From assembly GCA_012523185.1 (NCBI GenBank), contig JAAYIY010000037.1, forward strand, positions 35,745 to 99,744: DNA of 64,000 nt, read 5' to 3'. Each line of letters starts with the position of its first letter. The first letter of the stretch is position 1. The translations under genes were made by a program, and so were the position numbers. Below are positions 51,814-59,783 of the stretch, piece after piece. The notes under the pieces are model-generated. The model saw only the letters and a program-made list of their open reading frames with translations. It was not told where the DNA came from and did no database searches. This DNA comes from Clostridiales bacterium. Its GTDB lineage: Bacteria; Bacillota; Clostridia; Oscillospirales; Acutalibacteraceae.

Positions 51814-52854
51814 ATGAAGAAAAAAGTGAGGGGGATCTCGCTGGTGATGTCCGCTGTTATGATGGCGGTATCAATCGGCTATTTTGCGCTTCTCGCTCCT
51901 ACCACAGCGTGGTTTTATCAGGATGAGGAAAAGGCGCATCAATTCACTTTCGGAGATTTTGATGTAAACCAGACGCCGCAGTCAGCAAACATCATTGCCG
52001 AACGGCTTATATTTCCCGCCGCCACAAGATTTGCCGACACAGACGAAATATTGTTTGACGAGGTGGCGCATGTTATTGAAGTTGATGTTGAAAACAGGGG
52101 AGATTTGCCGGCAAAGCTTTCTGTCAGTGTCGCAGGTGCCGTGGGGTCGACTTCATACGGAAACGCCGGACTTAAATGGTGCGTAATAAACAAAACAGTC
52201 AGCAGCTTTTCGCAGGAGCCTTCATCTGTCGAACACACGTCACAAATATCAAAAGGCGTCTATAAAAGCGCGATTGAAAACATTCTCACAAGCGAAATGA
52301 CACTTCACAAATACGGTGATTTCAATACCTCTGACATTTCCGCCGCAGAGTCGGAATATGAATCCTACAATGCCGGCGCAAAAACGATTCTCAACCAAAA
52401 CAACGGTGCGCCGATATTGATTCCGGGCAAGGGTGCCGGCGGCTCTTTAAAAAAGGTCTATATTGTTTTTTGGATAGAATACGGTGAAGTCAGCGAATTG
52501 CTTTTGCCCGAGTCAGTGACAAAGCTTGATGATTACGGCGTTTCGATTCAGCTCACGGCTGCGCCCAATATTGAGGGAGCCGACTTGACCATAACAAACA
52601 ATTTCGGCGCTTCTGCGACTGTGCTTGTCAGCTTTGGCAACACAACTTACAGCGGCGGCTATACAATCGGCGGTTCGACATTTATAGCCGACGGCGGAAG
52701 TATAACTCTTGCAGCCGGTCAGTCCGCAACCATACATGACATCGCTTTGGGGACATTTTACACTGTTGCACCGTCGTCGGGGTCATACAAATGCTCCGAT
52801 GCCCACGGCACAATCACATCGTCCGGAGCGGCGGTTGAAATAAGCGCGACTTGA
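51814..52854 (+). CDS. SipW-type signal peptide protein, larger TasA-like subunit
   Basis: A 346-residue protein. After a basic start and hydrophobic stretch the leader ends LAPTTAWFYQDEEKAHQFTF, the SipW-type junction followed by a classical camelysin-like FTFGDFDV strand. The middle includes AHVIEVDVENRGDLPAKLSV, an Ig/jelly-roll-like strand pair typical of TasA-family proteins. The last 100 residues (from about ADLTITNNFGASATVLVSFG) look like an extra beta-sandwich of the SpaA/Cna-B-like type. It is the largest of the SipW-type substrates here and could be a fibre-tip or linker component (inference). Confidence 0.8.
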   Translation: MKKKVRGISLVMSAVMMAVSIGYFALLAPTTAWFYQDEEKAHQFTFGDFDVNQTPQSANIIAERLIFPAATRFADTDEILFDEVAHVIEVDVENRGDLPAKLSVSVAGAVGSTSYGNAGLKWCVINKTVSSFSQEPSSVEHTSQISKGVYKSAIENILTSEMTLHKYGDFNTSDISAAESEYESYNAGAKTILNQNNGAPILIPGKGAGGSLKKVYIVFWIEYGEVSELLLPESVTKLDDYGVSIQLTAAPNIEGADLTITNNFGASATVLVSFGNTTYSGGYTIGGSTFIADGGSITLAAGQSATIHDIALGTFYTVAPSSGSYKCSDAHGTITSSGAAVEISAT

Positions 52855-52886
52855 CGCGCAACTTAAAGCCGACAGGGGAGATACGA

Positions 52887-53582
52887 TTGAACAAATCAAA
52901 CTCTAAAAAGAATATGCCGACAATTTTAATATTAGCTGTCGCGGCGTTTGTTATGCTGCTTGCGGCGACGATTGCTCTTTTTCTGACAGTCGAGGACTTT
53001 TCACGATTGTTTTCTGTCTCTAATTTCACTTGCAGGGGAGACGTTTATTTTTACGACGGCAGCACCGCAAGCGCCGCGGTGAAAAATGCCGACGGCATGA
53101 TATCTGTTGATTACAGGAATCCGACAAGCGGCAATTTCATCGAAAATTTAAAGGTGAATGTGAAATATTCGGGCTACGGAGTCGGGCTGATAAGGGTTAG
53201 GGTTGTTGAGGAATGGAGCCAGACATCGGGCGGGACAAAGACTGTAATGCCCTACACCTTGAAAATGCCTTACACCATAAGCTCACCATATGAAAGCTCA
53301 TCGGGCAATCAAAAGAAGTGGTTCGACAACAGGGACGCCGACAATTTCTATTACTTTGCGGCGCCTGTCTATTCATCTGCGGACACAGAGGTTTCAATCC
53401 CGCTCATAATCGGCTTTGTCGCCGACGAAATCGACCTTGGCGTCATATCAAGCAGTGCGGCGCTTAATATTGCCGTTGAAGCAGACGCGGTCCAGGTAAA
53501 CCGCTATCCTCAGTTTTGGGGCATCAATTCGCTTCCGTGGACAAACGCCTTGTCAGCCGTGTCGGAGGATATTTCCGGCTGA
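52887..53582 (+). CDS. SipW-type signal peptide protein, surface subunit
   Basis: About 231 residues from TTG 52887, chosen because AGGGGAGA lies 5-12 bp upstream; earlier in-frame TTG codons lack a site. Leader core ILILAVAAFVMLLAATIALF is followed by LTVEDFSRLFSVSNF. The junction is the most divergent of the set, so cleavage is uncertain and it may stay anchored. Mature beta-rich domain includes RVRVVEEWSQTSGGTKT and ends RYPQFWGINSLPW. A strong terminator follows at 53612-53674. Confidence 0.7.
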   Translation: MNKSNSKKNMPTILILAVAAFVMLLAATIALFLTVEDFSRLFSVSNFTCRGDVYFYDGSTASAAVKNADGMISVDYRNPTSGNFIENLKVNVKYSGYGVGLIRVRVVEEWSQTSGGTKTVMPYTLKMPYTISSPYESSSGNQKKWFDNRDADNFYYFAAPVYSSADTEVSIPLIIGFVADEIDLGVISSSAALNIAVEADAVQVNRYPQFWGINSLPWTNALSAVSEDISG

Positions 53583-53611
53583 CAGACAACTAATATTTGA
53601 CATTTAAAACT

Positions 53612-53674
53612 GCCGTAAATCTGGCTGCAAGCACTTTTTTCTATTTGTGCGGCGTCCCGTTTACGGCATTTTTT
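53612..53674 (+). terminator. Terminator with nested hairpin after the subunit cluster
   Basis: GCCGTAAA (53612-53619) pairs with TTTACGGC (53660-53667), followed by ATTTTTT. The loop contains a second stem built around GCAC/GTGC. Confidence 0.75.
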
Positions 53675-53693
53675 AGACAGGAGCAGATACCGA

Positions 53694-54716
53694 GTGAGCA
53701 AGAAAAAAACAATGTCTCAAAAAGAAAAAGATGCCTTGAAGGCAAAAAATGAAAAAGACGCCTTAAAAGCAAAAAGAGAAAAAGAGCGCCGCGCCAAGGC
53801 AAAAAAGTCAGCGTCTGAAAGACATGCCAAGCTTAAAGAGGCGGATAAAGCCAAGAGGCAAAATCAAAAAGAAAAAGCAAGGCTTCAAAAGCAAAAGAAA
53901 AAAGAGCAAAAGGCAAAGGAAAAGACCAAGGCCAAAGAAGTCAAGGTCAAAGCGCCGATGAAAGAGACTGTTAAGACGGCGCCCGCTAAAAAAACAGAAG
54001 ATATAAAAAACAACAAGGAAAAGAAGGCGCCGAAAGCCGAAAAGCCGACAAAAAAGACAAGGCCTAAAAAAGACGGCAGGCTCAAGGGTGTCTTTTCCCG
54101 CGCGGCGCAATTTACAAGAGAAAAGGTGTTCAAGAAGATAAGCCTTCTTTTTAAAAAGTCATTTTGCGCCAAACACAGAATCACATCAATATGCGTTATT
54201 GCCGCCGTTCTTGTTGCGGCAGTTGTGCCCGCGTCAATTTTTTCATACCGCAGCCGTCTTTTATCTTCCGCCGCCGAAGGGTATGATTATTACGGGAGCA
54301 TTGACGACAAAGAAAGAAAAATAGAGATATCCGAGGACAAACAGCTTGAACGCGCAAATGCCGTCAAAAGGCACGGGCATAAAAATAAATTCACCTTTTT
54401 TACAAACACGGAGATTGATTTTGAAAAATGGTATTCCGGCGGAAAACTGATTTTCGGCAATGTATCACAAAATGCGTGTGATTTAGTCGTGACAATTTTC
54501 AGCGAGGACGGCAAGACAATATTATACCGCTCCGACGGCATTGAGCCGGGGCACTATATTTCAGAAATTCGCATGTTTGAGCAGCTTGCCCACGGCAGCT
54601 ATAAGACAAGGATGTTTGTGGCGGGCTATGAACACGACAGCAACAAACTTGTCGGCATACAATACGTCAAAATAAAACTCATCGTCGGAGGTGGACAAGA
54701 TGAGCGGCAGTCGTAA
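53694..54716 (+). CDS. Lysine-rich membrane-anchored protein with extracytoplasmic beta domain
   Basis: A 340-residue protein starting at GTG 53694, AGGAG about 10 bp upstream. Residues 1-155 are extremely Lys/Ala/Glu-rich, a cytoplasmic coiled coil (KEKARLQKQKKKEQKAKEK). One membrane helix follows (about 164-187, ITSICVIAAVLVAAVVPASI). The extracytoplasmic C-terminus holds a beta domain with LIFGNVSQNACDLVVTIF, ILYRSDGIEPGHYIS and LAHGSYKTRMFVAGY. The same domain recurs in the next gene. The charged cytoplasmic part recalls the coiled coil encoded at 29162 and the peptidase tails. Function unknown. Confidence 0.75.
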   Translation: MSKKKTMSQKEKDALKAKNEKDALKAKREKERRAKAKKSASERHAKLKEADKAKRQNQKEKARLQKQKKKEQKAKEKTKAKEVKVKAPMKETVKTAPAKKTEDIKNNKEKKAPKAEKPTKKTRPKKDGRLKGVFSRAAQFTREKVFKKISLLFKKSFCAKHRITSICVIAAVLVAAVVPASIFSYRSRLLSSAAEGYDYYGSIDDKERKIEISEDKQLERANAVKRHGHKNKFTFFTNTEIDFEKWYSGGKLIFGNVSQNACDLVVTIFSEDGKTILYRSDGIEPGHYISEIRMFEQLAHGSYKTRMFVAGYEHDSNKLVGIQYVKIKLIVGGGQDERQS

Positions 54717-55272
54717 ATCGGCTGATGCTGCTGTAAAAACAAAAGAAAAAAGCGGCAAGCCGTCAAAAAGAATAATAGTCATAACTGCTATGCTGATGGT
54801 TTGTGTCGTCGCTGTGATGACATCGGGTCTTTGGTCAAACACAACCGCCGCCAACTGGGCGAAGGGCCTTTTTGTCGAGGGCGGCAAGGTCGTGGACGGC
54901 ACGCTTGACCTTGAAGGTGTCGAGGCTATCAAAGATGTGCCGAAAGGCGAGGTTCGCTTTTATATTAACAAAAACATTGTTTTTAAAAACGCATATTCAC
55001 AAGGCAGCATAATAATTCAAAACCCGGAGCAATGCGAATTTGTCCTTCAATTCAAGTTTTATACGGTGGATGAATTCGGCAAGGGAACGCTTGTTTACAC
55101 ATCCGATAAAATTAAGCCGGGGCAATACATCGAGGGCGACAAGCTTGATGCGAGGCTTTTTGAGGGAACATATGACGGGACATATACAGTGCTGGCTTAC
55201 CTGCCGAATACACCCGGCGGCGAGCCGATTGGCAGCACAAGCGGATATTTAAAGATAATTGTTGAAAATTGA
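54700..55272 (+). CDS. Membrane-anchored paralogue of the preceding extracytoplasmic domain
   Basis: A 190-residue protein from ATG 54700 with GGAGGTGG upstream, overlapping the previous gene by 17 bp. A short basic cytoplasmic start, one membrane helix (about 25-45, IIVITAMLMVCVVAVMTSGL), then the beta domain: SIIIQNPEQCEFVLQFKF, LVYTSDKIKPGQYIEGDKL, LFEGTYDGTYTVLAYL and a terminal YLKIIVEN. The PGxYIxxxxLxxxLxxGxY pattern matches the previous gene and, to my recollection, uncharacterised clostridial surface proteins. A terminator follows, closing the island. Confidence 0.75.
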   Translation: MSGSRKSADAAVKTKEKSGKPSKRIIVITAMLMVCVVAVMTSGLWSNTTAANWAKGLFVEGGKVVDGTLDLEGVEAIKDVPKGEVRFYINKNIVFKNAYSQGSIIIQNPEQCEFVLQFKFYTVDEFGKGTLVYTSDKIKPGQYIEGDKLDARLFEGTYDGTYTVLAYLPNTPGGEPIGSTSGYLKIIVEN

Positions 55273-55289
55273 GCCGATTTGCTTTTAAG

Positions 55290-55320
55290 GAGCCGCAGCG
55301 GATTTTCGCGGCGGCTCTTT
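55290..55320 (+). terminator. Terminator closing the surface island
   Basis: GAGCCGC (55290-55296) pairs with GCGGCTC (55311-55317), with further inner pairing, followed by TTT. Confidence 0.7.
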
Positions 55321-55378
55321 CAGATATTATGAGCAGGGGGAGCGGCATTTCTTAAACAAAATCTCACGCATGCCGCCG

Positions 55379-56737
55379 TTACAGAAGATGTACCAACCTT
55401 TTAAAATAGTCGCCCCGCTCCTCATAGCTTACGAATTGGTCAAAAGAGCTTGCCGCCGGAGACAAAAGCACGACATCGCCTGCCTCCGCCGCCTCCGCCG
55501 CCTTTAAAAGCGCCTCGTCAATTGTTCTTACGACAATGCCGCCGTCGCCCGCAAGCTCTTTAGAAAGCCTTTTTGCGCATTCTCCGAAGCCTATAACCTT
55601 TTTCACATTTGTCAGTTCTTTTTGCAGACCGTGCGCCGGCAAACCCTTTTCATGCCCTCCCACAAGCAGGATAACCGGTTCTTTAAACGCTTTGACAGCA
55701 GTGGCGGTCGCGTGGGTGTTTGTCGATTTGGAGTCGTTGTAATACATAACTCCGTTTAATTTACGCACAAACTCTATGCGATGCTCAACGCCTTTAAAAG
55801 AGGCGATTGCTTTTCTTGCGCAAGAAAAATCAATCCCCGCCGTGCTTGCCATTGCCGCCGATATCATAATGTTTTGCACATTATGCATACCGGCGATTTT
55901 TATATCGCCGCGTGAAATAACAGGAGTTCCGTAAGCACATATGGCGTTCTCATCAACAGTAAAATCCGCGCAGTCGGAAACAAGGCTGACAGTTTTAATC
56001 TTGCTTTTTGCGGGGAAAAGGTTCATATACTCTTTTATTATGGGGTCGTCAACATTTTTTATAAAAACAGAGTCCTCGTCCATGTTTTTATATATAAGCG
56101 TTTTAGACTTATAATAGTCGTCTAACGACTCCATATAATCAAGATGATCGGGCGCCATGTTAATTATTGTCGCTATTTCCGGCTTGAAGGTCTTAATGTG
56201 CAGCAGTTGGAAGTTTGACATTTCAAGAATAATAAAGCGCCCCTCTTTTTCCATCAGATTTTCTCTTAACACAACTTCGCAAAGGGGCACACCAATATTA
56301 CCCGCAAGATAAGCGGCTCCGGGAAACGCGTTTTTAAATATGTTATAAGTGATTGTCGCCGTTGTTGTTTTGCCGTTTGTGCCTGTGATGGCTATGTAGC
56401 GCTGGCGTTTTGCCGTCTGAAAGGCAAGCTCTGTCTCTGTTATTATTGGTGTGCCTATTTCTTCCAAACGCTTTATAAATAAAGCTTTATAAGGAATCCC
56501 CGGGTTTTTGACAACAATGTCAAACCGCCGTGAAAAAAGCTCGTCGCCCTGACCGATAACCTCAACCCCGTTTTCGCAAAGCCATTTCAGCTCTTCTATC
56601 TGCTCCTTTGGTTTTGACTCCGAAAGCGTTATTTCCGCGCCCAATTTCATCAGGAGCTTAATTGCCGCCATTCCGCTCCTTGCAAGGCCGAGAACAAGAA
56701 CCTTTTTTTTAAAATAATCCAATGTACATGCCCCCAT
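55379..56737 (-). CDS. murD: UDP-N-acetylmuramoylalanine--D-glutamate ligase
   Basis: A 452-residue Mur ligase adding D-glutamate to UDP-MurNAc-L-Ala in peptidoglycan precursor synthesis. N-terminal Rossmann-like domain KKKVLVLGLARSGMAAIKLL, the ATP loop AITGTNGKTTTA (about 116-127), central NMAPDHLDYM and the metal region, NVQNIMISAAMA, and the C-terminal motifs HRIEFVRKLNGV and YYNDSKSTNTHAT, then LLVGGHEKG. The start is uncertain: ATG 56737 has no clear ribosome site, and a TTG at 56722 (LDYFKKK) preceded by GGGGGC would match the usual MurD N-terminus. It stands alone here, away from the dcw cluster. Confidence 0.95.
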   Translation of the reverse strand: MGACTLDYFKKKVLVLGLARSGMAAIKLLMKLGAEITLSESKPKEQIEELKWLCENGVEVIGQGDELFSRRFDIVVKNPGIPYKALFIKRLEEIGTPIITETELAFQTAKRQRYIAITGTNGKTTTATITYNIFKNAFPGAAYLAGNIGVPLCEVVLRENLMEKEGRFIILEMSNFQLLHIKTFKPEIATIINMAPDHLDYMESLDDYYKSKTLIYKNMDEDSVFIKNVDDPIIKEYMNLFPAKSKIKTVSLVSDCADFTVDENAICAYGTPVISRGDIKIAGMHNVQNIMISAAMASTAGIDFSCARKAIASFKGVEHRIEFVRKLNGVMYYNDSKSTNTHATATAVKAFKEPVILLVGGHEKGLPAHGLQKELTNVKKVIGFGECAKRLSKELAGDGGIVVRTIDEALLKAAEAAEAGDVVLLSPAASSFDQFVSYEERGDYFKRLVHLL

Positions 56738-56878
56738 AAAAGTTAATCAAATCGAAAGGCGCCGCAATATAAACATATGAGCAAAAATAGAATTTTATAA
56801 TAAAACGCCGCTAAAATGTTACACAATAAATTAATGCCCGCCGTACTTTTCGTTCAGAAATCCGCGGCGGACACTTAA

Positions 56879-57055
56879 TTAATAAAAGACATTATCATTT
56901 TCAGCTTGCTTGTATGCTTTTTCACGCTCAAGGTCAAGTCTGCACATCATCAGCGCGTGAATCTGATTTTTCCTATATTTTGGCGGCAAATAAAGGCGCC
57001 GCAGGTTAGTGTTTATGTCTTCTATCCGAGCCTTGAGGTACTGTTCTTTGTTCAT
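56879..57055 (-). CDS. Small basic/charged protein of unknown function
   Basis: A 58-residue protein from ATG 57055; GGAGTG lies about 12 bp upstream, and a GTG at 57070 is the alternative start. The sequence is helical and charged (MNKEQYLKARIEDINTNLRR, then YLPPKYRKNQIHALMMCRLD), with no membrane segment. Codon use and ribosome site look genuine, but I do not recognise the family. Confidence 0.5.
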   Translation of the reverse strand: MNKEQYLKARIEDINTNLRRLYLPPKYRKNQIHALMMCRLDLEREKAYKQAENDNVFY

Positions 57056-57259
57056 GGATTTTGAAAACACTCCAATCGTATTGTGTTATAATTATTATCT
57101 GCACAGTATTAGCAATAATTCATGAAAAGGTGTCCATTTAAAACAGAAAAAACCATAGAAATATATAAAATACACAAAATAAAACAATAAAAATAATTAA
57201 ATATATTCAGGATGAAGAATTTGCGGAAAACGGGCGTCAAACGCCAAAATGATGGTGTT

Positions 57260-57288
57260 TTGTGTAGATTTATCGGTCTGTATATGAT
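57260..57288 (+). promoter_or_regulatory. Candidate promoter of the hydrogenase operon
   Basis: TTGTGT (57260-57265) and TATGAT (57283-57288) with a 17-bp spacer, about 90 bp upstream of the first start codon. Confidence 0.5.
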
Positions 57289-57313
57289 ACAATAACAGTG
57301 TAATTAATATGAA

Positions 57314-57346
57314 GATATGTTTGCCCGCAGCAATGCCGAACATATC
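57314..57346. promoter_or_regulatory. Inverted repeat in the hydrogenase leader
   Basis: GATATGTT (57314-57321) and AACATATC (57339-57346) are perfect inverted repeats around a 17-base loop, just upstream of the GAGGAGG ribosome site. It may be a leader hairpin or a dimeric repressor site; it does not match the Rex consensus. Confidence 0.45.
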
Positions 57347-57376
57347 GCAAAACTCGTAAAGAGGAGGAAGTTTTGA

Positions 57377-57880
57377 TTGAAAAAGCGCATCAGTACCCTT
57401 CAGTTTGAAGGAACTGAAAGACAGGCAAGGCAGCTCGGAAACATCATTGAGGGCTGCAAAAAAGACAAAAGTATGTTGATGTATGTAATGCAGCAGGCAC
57501 AGTTGATTTATGGCTATCTTCCGTATGAAGTCCAGGTTATGATAGCCGAGGGGATGGATGTGCCGCTCGAAAAGGTTTACGGCATATCCACGTTTTATTC
57601 GCAGTTTACATTGTCGCCAAAGGGCAAAAACAACATTTCCGTCTGCCTTGGGACCGCGTGCTATGTCAAGGGCTCAAAACAAGTGCTTGACAAGGTGTGC
57701 GAGGTTCTCGGCATAAACCCGGGCGAATGCACAAGCGACCGGTTGTTCTCCATTGAGGAATGCCGCTGTATAGGCGCGTGCGGTCTTGCCCCTGTCATAA
57801 TGATAAACGACGAGGTTTACGGAAACCTTGCTCCCGGAGATGTCGAGGGGATTATCGACAAATACAGGAACAAAAATTGA
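57377..57880 (+). CDS. NuoE-like subunit of NAD-linked [FeFe] hydrogenase
   Basis: A 167-residue thioredoxin-fold [2Fe-2S] protein (NuoE/HndA/HydC family). TTG start at 57377 with GAGGAGG upstream. The helical N-terminus (DKSMLMYVMQQAQLIYGYLP) precedes the cluster-binding Cys in VCLGTACYVKG and in EECRCIGACGLAPV. It passes electrons between the NuoF-like flavin subunit and the hydrogenase. The three genes lie in the order E-F-A, 15-16 bp apart, typical of trimeric NAD-dependent or bifurcating enzymes that oxidise NADH and ferredoxin to make H2. Confidence 0.92.
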   Translation: MKKRISTLQFEGTERQARQLGNIIEGCKKDKSMLMYVMQQAQLIYGYLPYEVQVMIAEGMDVPLEKVYGISTFYSQFTLSPKGKNNISVCLGTACYVKGSKQVLDKVCEVLGINPGECTSDRLFSIEECRCIGACGLAPVIMINDEVYGNLAPGDVEGIIDKYRNKN

Positions 57881-57896
57881 TTACGGAGGTATCTGG

Positions 57897-59768
57897 ATGA
57901 AATCACTCGATGAGTTAAATATAATTCGTGACCGGGCTAAGATAAAAATGAAGTCCAAAAAAGACAACACCGAGCTGATAAGAGTCGTCGTCGGCATGGC
58001 GACGTGCGGCATAGCGGCAGGCGCAAAGCCTGTGCTTGACGCGCTGAACGACGAGGTGTCAAAGCTTGGGCTTGGCAATGTGGCGGTCAAGCAGACGGGC
58101 TGTATCGGCATCTGTCAATATGAGCCTATTGTCGAGGTAATCGAGCAGGGAAAAGAAAAGGTCACATACGTCAAGGTAAACGCCGAAAAAGCAAGGGAAA
58201 TTGCAAGCAAACATCTCAAGGACGGGAACGTTGTGTCAAAATACACAGTCGGGGGAACAATTGACTCCGTCGACGACGGCATCTGTTCTGTTGACGACAC
58301 CGCTTTTTACACAAAGCAAAAGAGAGTCGCGCTTAGAAACTGCGGCATCATTGACCCGGAAAGCATAGACGAATATATAGCCGTCGACGGGTTCGCGGCT
58401 TTGGGCAAATGTCTGACGTCTTTGGAGCCCGATGAGGTTGTGGACATTGTCAAGGCTTCCGGTCTGCGCGGCAGGGGCGGCGGCGGTTTCCCGGCAGGTC
58501 TGAAGTGGGGTTTTACCGCGGCAAACAAAGCCGACAAGAAATATGTCGTCTGTAACGCCGACGAGGGCGACCCCGGCGCTTTTATGGACAGATCGGTGCT
58601 TGAGGGCGACCCATACTGCCTGATTGAGGCAATGACGATTTGCGGCTATGCCACAGGCGCCGACGAGGGATACATATATGTCCGCGCCGAATATCCCGTT
58701 GCCGTGGCGCGGCTTGAAAAAGCGATTGCGGAGTGCAACGAAAAAAATCTTTTAGGCAAAAACATCTTTGGCTCCGGATTTGAATTCAATCTTCACATAC
58801 GTCTCGGCGCCGGCGCTTTTGTGTGCGGTGAGGAGACGGCGCTCATGACTTCGATTGAGGGCAACAGGGGAGAGCCGCGTCCGCGTCCGCCCTTCCCGTC
58901 AGTCAAGGGGCTTTTCGGAAAGCCGACGACTGAAAACAATGTCGAGACATTTGCTAATATTCCGCAAATCATTCTAAAGGGAGCGGAATGGTTCTCGGGC
59001 ATGGGAACAGAGAAGTCAAAGGGTACAAAAGTGTTCGCGCTCGGCGGCAAAATCATGAACACAGGTCTTGTGGAGATACCGATGGGTGTTACGCTGCGCG
59101 AAACAGTCGAGGAAATCGGCGGCGGCATACCAAACGGCAAAAAGTTCAAGGCCGCCCAGACGGGCGGACCGTCCGGCGGGTGCATCCCGGCCGAATACCT
59201 TGATATTCCGATGGATTATGACAATCTTCTGCAAATAGGCGCGATGATGGGTTCCGGCGGTCTTATTGTCATGGACGAGGACAACTGCATGGTTGACATC
59301 GCGAAGTTTTTCCTTGAATTCACAGTTGACGAGTCGTGCGGAAAATGCACGCCCTGCCGCATAGGGACAAAGCGCCTTTATGAGATACTTGAAAAGATTA
59401 CAAACGGCGACGGCACGCTTGAGGACCTTGATAAGATGGAGGAAATCTGCCATTACATCAAGGAAAATTCACTTTGCGGGCTTGGGCAGTCGGCGCCGAA
59501 TCCTGTTTTGTCAACATATAAGCACTTTAAAGATGAATACATTGCGCATGTGGTCGAAAAGAGATGTCCGTCGGGAGTGTGCAAAAACCTGCTTTCATAC
59601 GAAATTATTGCCGACAAGTGCAGAGGCTGCACAGCCTGCGCGAGAGTATGTCCTGTCGACGCCATCTCCGGTTCTCCGAAGAACGTCCACAAGATTGATA
59701 AGGCGAAATGCATCAAGTGCGGCGCCTGCATGACAAGGTGTAAGTTTGACGCCATTATTAAGAAATAA
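57897..59768 (+). CDS. NuoF-like NADH-binding flavin subunit of [FeFe] hydrogenase
   Basis: About 623 residues from ATG 57897 (GGAGGT upstream; a longer reading into the previous gene is rejected). Domains in order: an N-terminal thioredoxin-like [2Fe-2S] domain (GMATCGIAAGA, TGCIGICQYEP); the FMN/NAD domain with GRGGGGFPAGLKWGF, CNADEGDPGAFMDRS and VCGEETALMTSIEGNRGEP; an SLBB region; the [4Fe-4S] motif SCGKCTPCRIG; and a C-terminal two-cluster ferredoxin domain (CRGCTACARVCPVDA, CIKCGACMTRCKFDA). This is the HndC/HydB architecture of soluble NAD(P)-linked hydrogenases, and the site of NADH oxidation and possible electron bifurcation. Confidence 0.95.
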   Translation: MKSLDELNIIRDRAKIKMKSKKDNTELIRVVVGMATCGIAAGAKPVLDALNDEVSKLGLGNVAVKQTGCIGICQYEPIVEVIEQGKEKVTYVKVNAEKAREIASKHLKDGNVVSKYTVGGTIDSVDDGICSVDDTAFYTKQKRVALRNCGIIDPESIDEYIAVDGFAALGKCLTSLEPDEVVDIVKASGLRGRGGGGFPAGLKWGFTAANKADKKYVVCNADEGDPGAFMDRSVLEGDPYCLIEAMTICGYATGADEGYIYVRAEYPVAVARLEKAIAECNEKNLLGKNIFGSGFEFNLHIRLGAGAFVCGEETALMTSIEGNRGEPRPRPPFPSVKGLFGKPTTENNVETFANIPQIILKGAEWFSGMGTEKSKGTKVFALGGKIMNTGLVEIPMGVTLRETVEEIGGGIPNGKKFKAAQTGGPSGGCIPAEYLDIPMDYDNLLQIGAMMGSGGLIVMDEDNCMVDIAKFFLEFTVDESCGKCTPCRIGTKRLYEILEKITNGDGTLEDLDKMEEICHYIKENSLCGLGQSAPNPVLSTYKHFKDEYIAHVVEKRCPSGVCKNLLSYEIIADKCRGCTACARVCPVDAISGSPKNVHKIDKAKCIKCGACMTRCKFDAIIKK

Positions 59769-59783
59769 GGGGGAAACGGAACA

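Larger units (their letters stand above)
57071..57376. other. Intergenic region upstream of the hydrogenase operon
   Basis: 306 bp, AT-rich. It contains the candidate promoter at 57260-57288, the inverted repeat at 57314-57346, and TTGTGTTATAAT (57080-57091), which could be a further plus-strand -10 region. Nothing else recognised. Confidence 0.5.
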
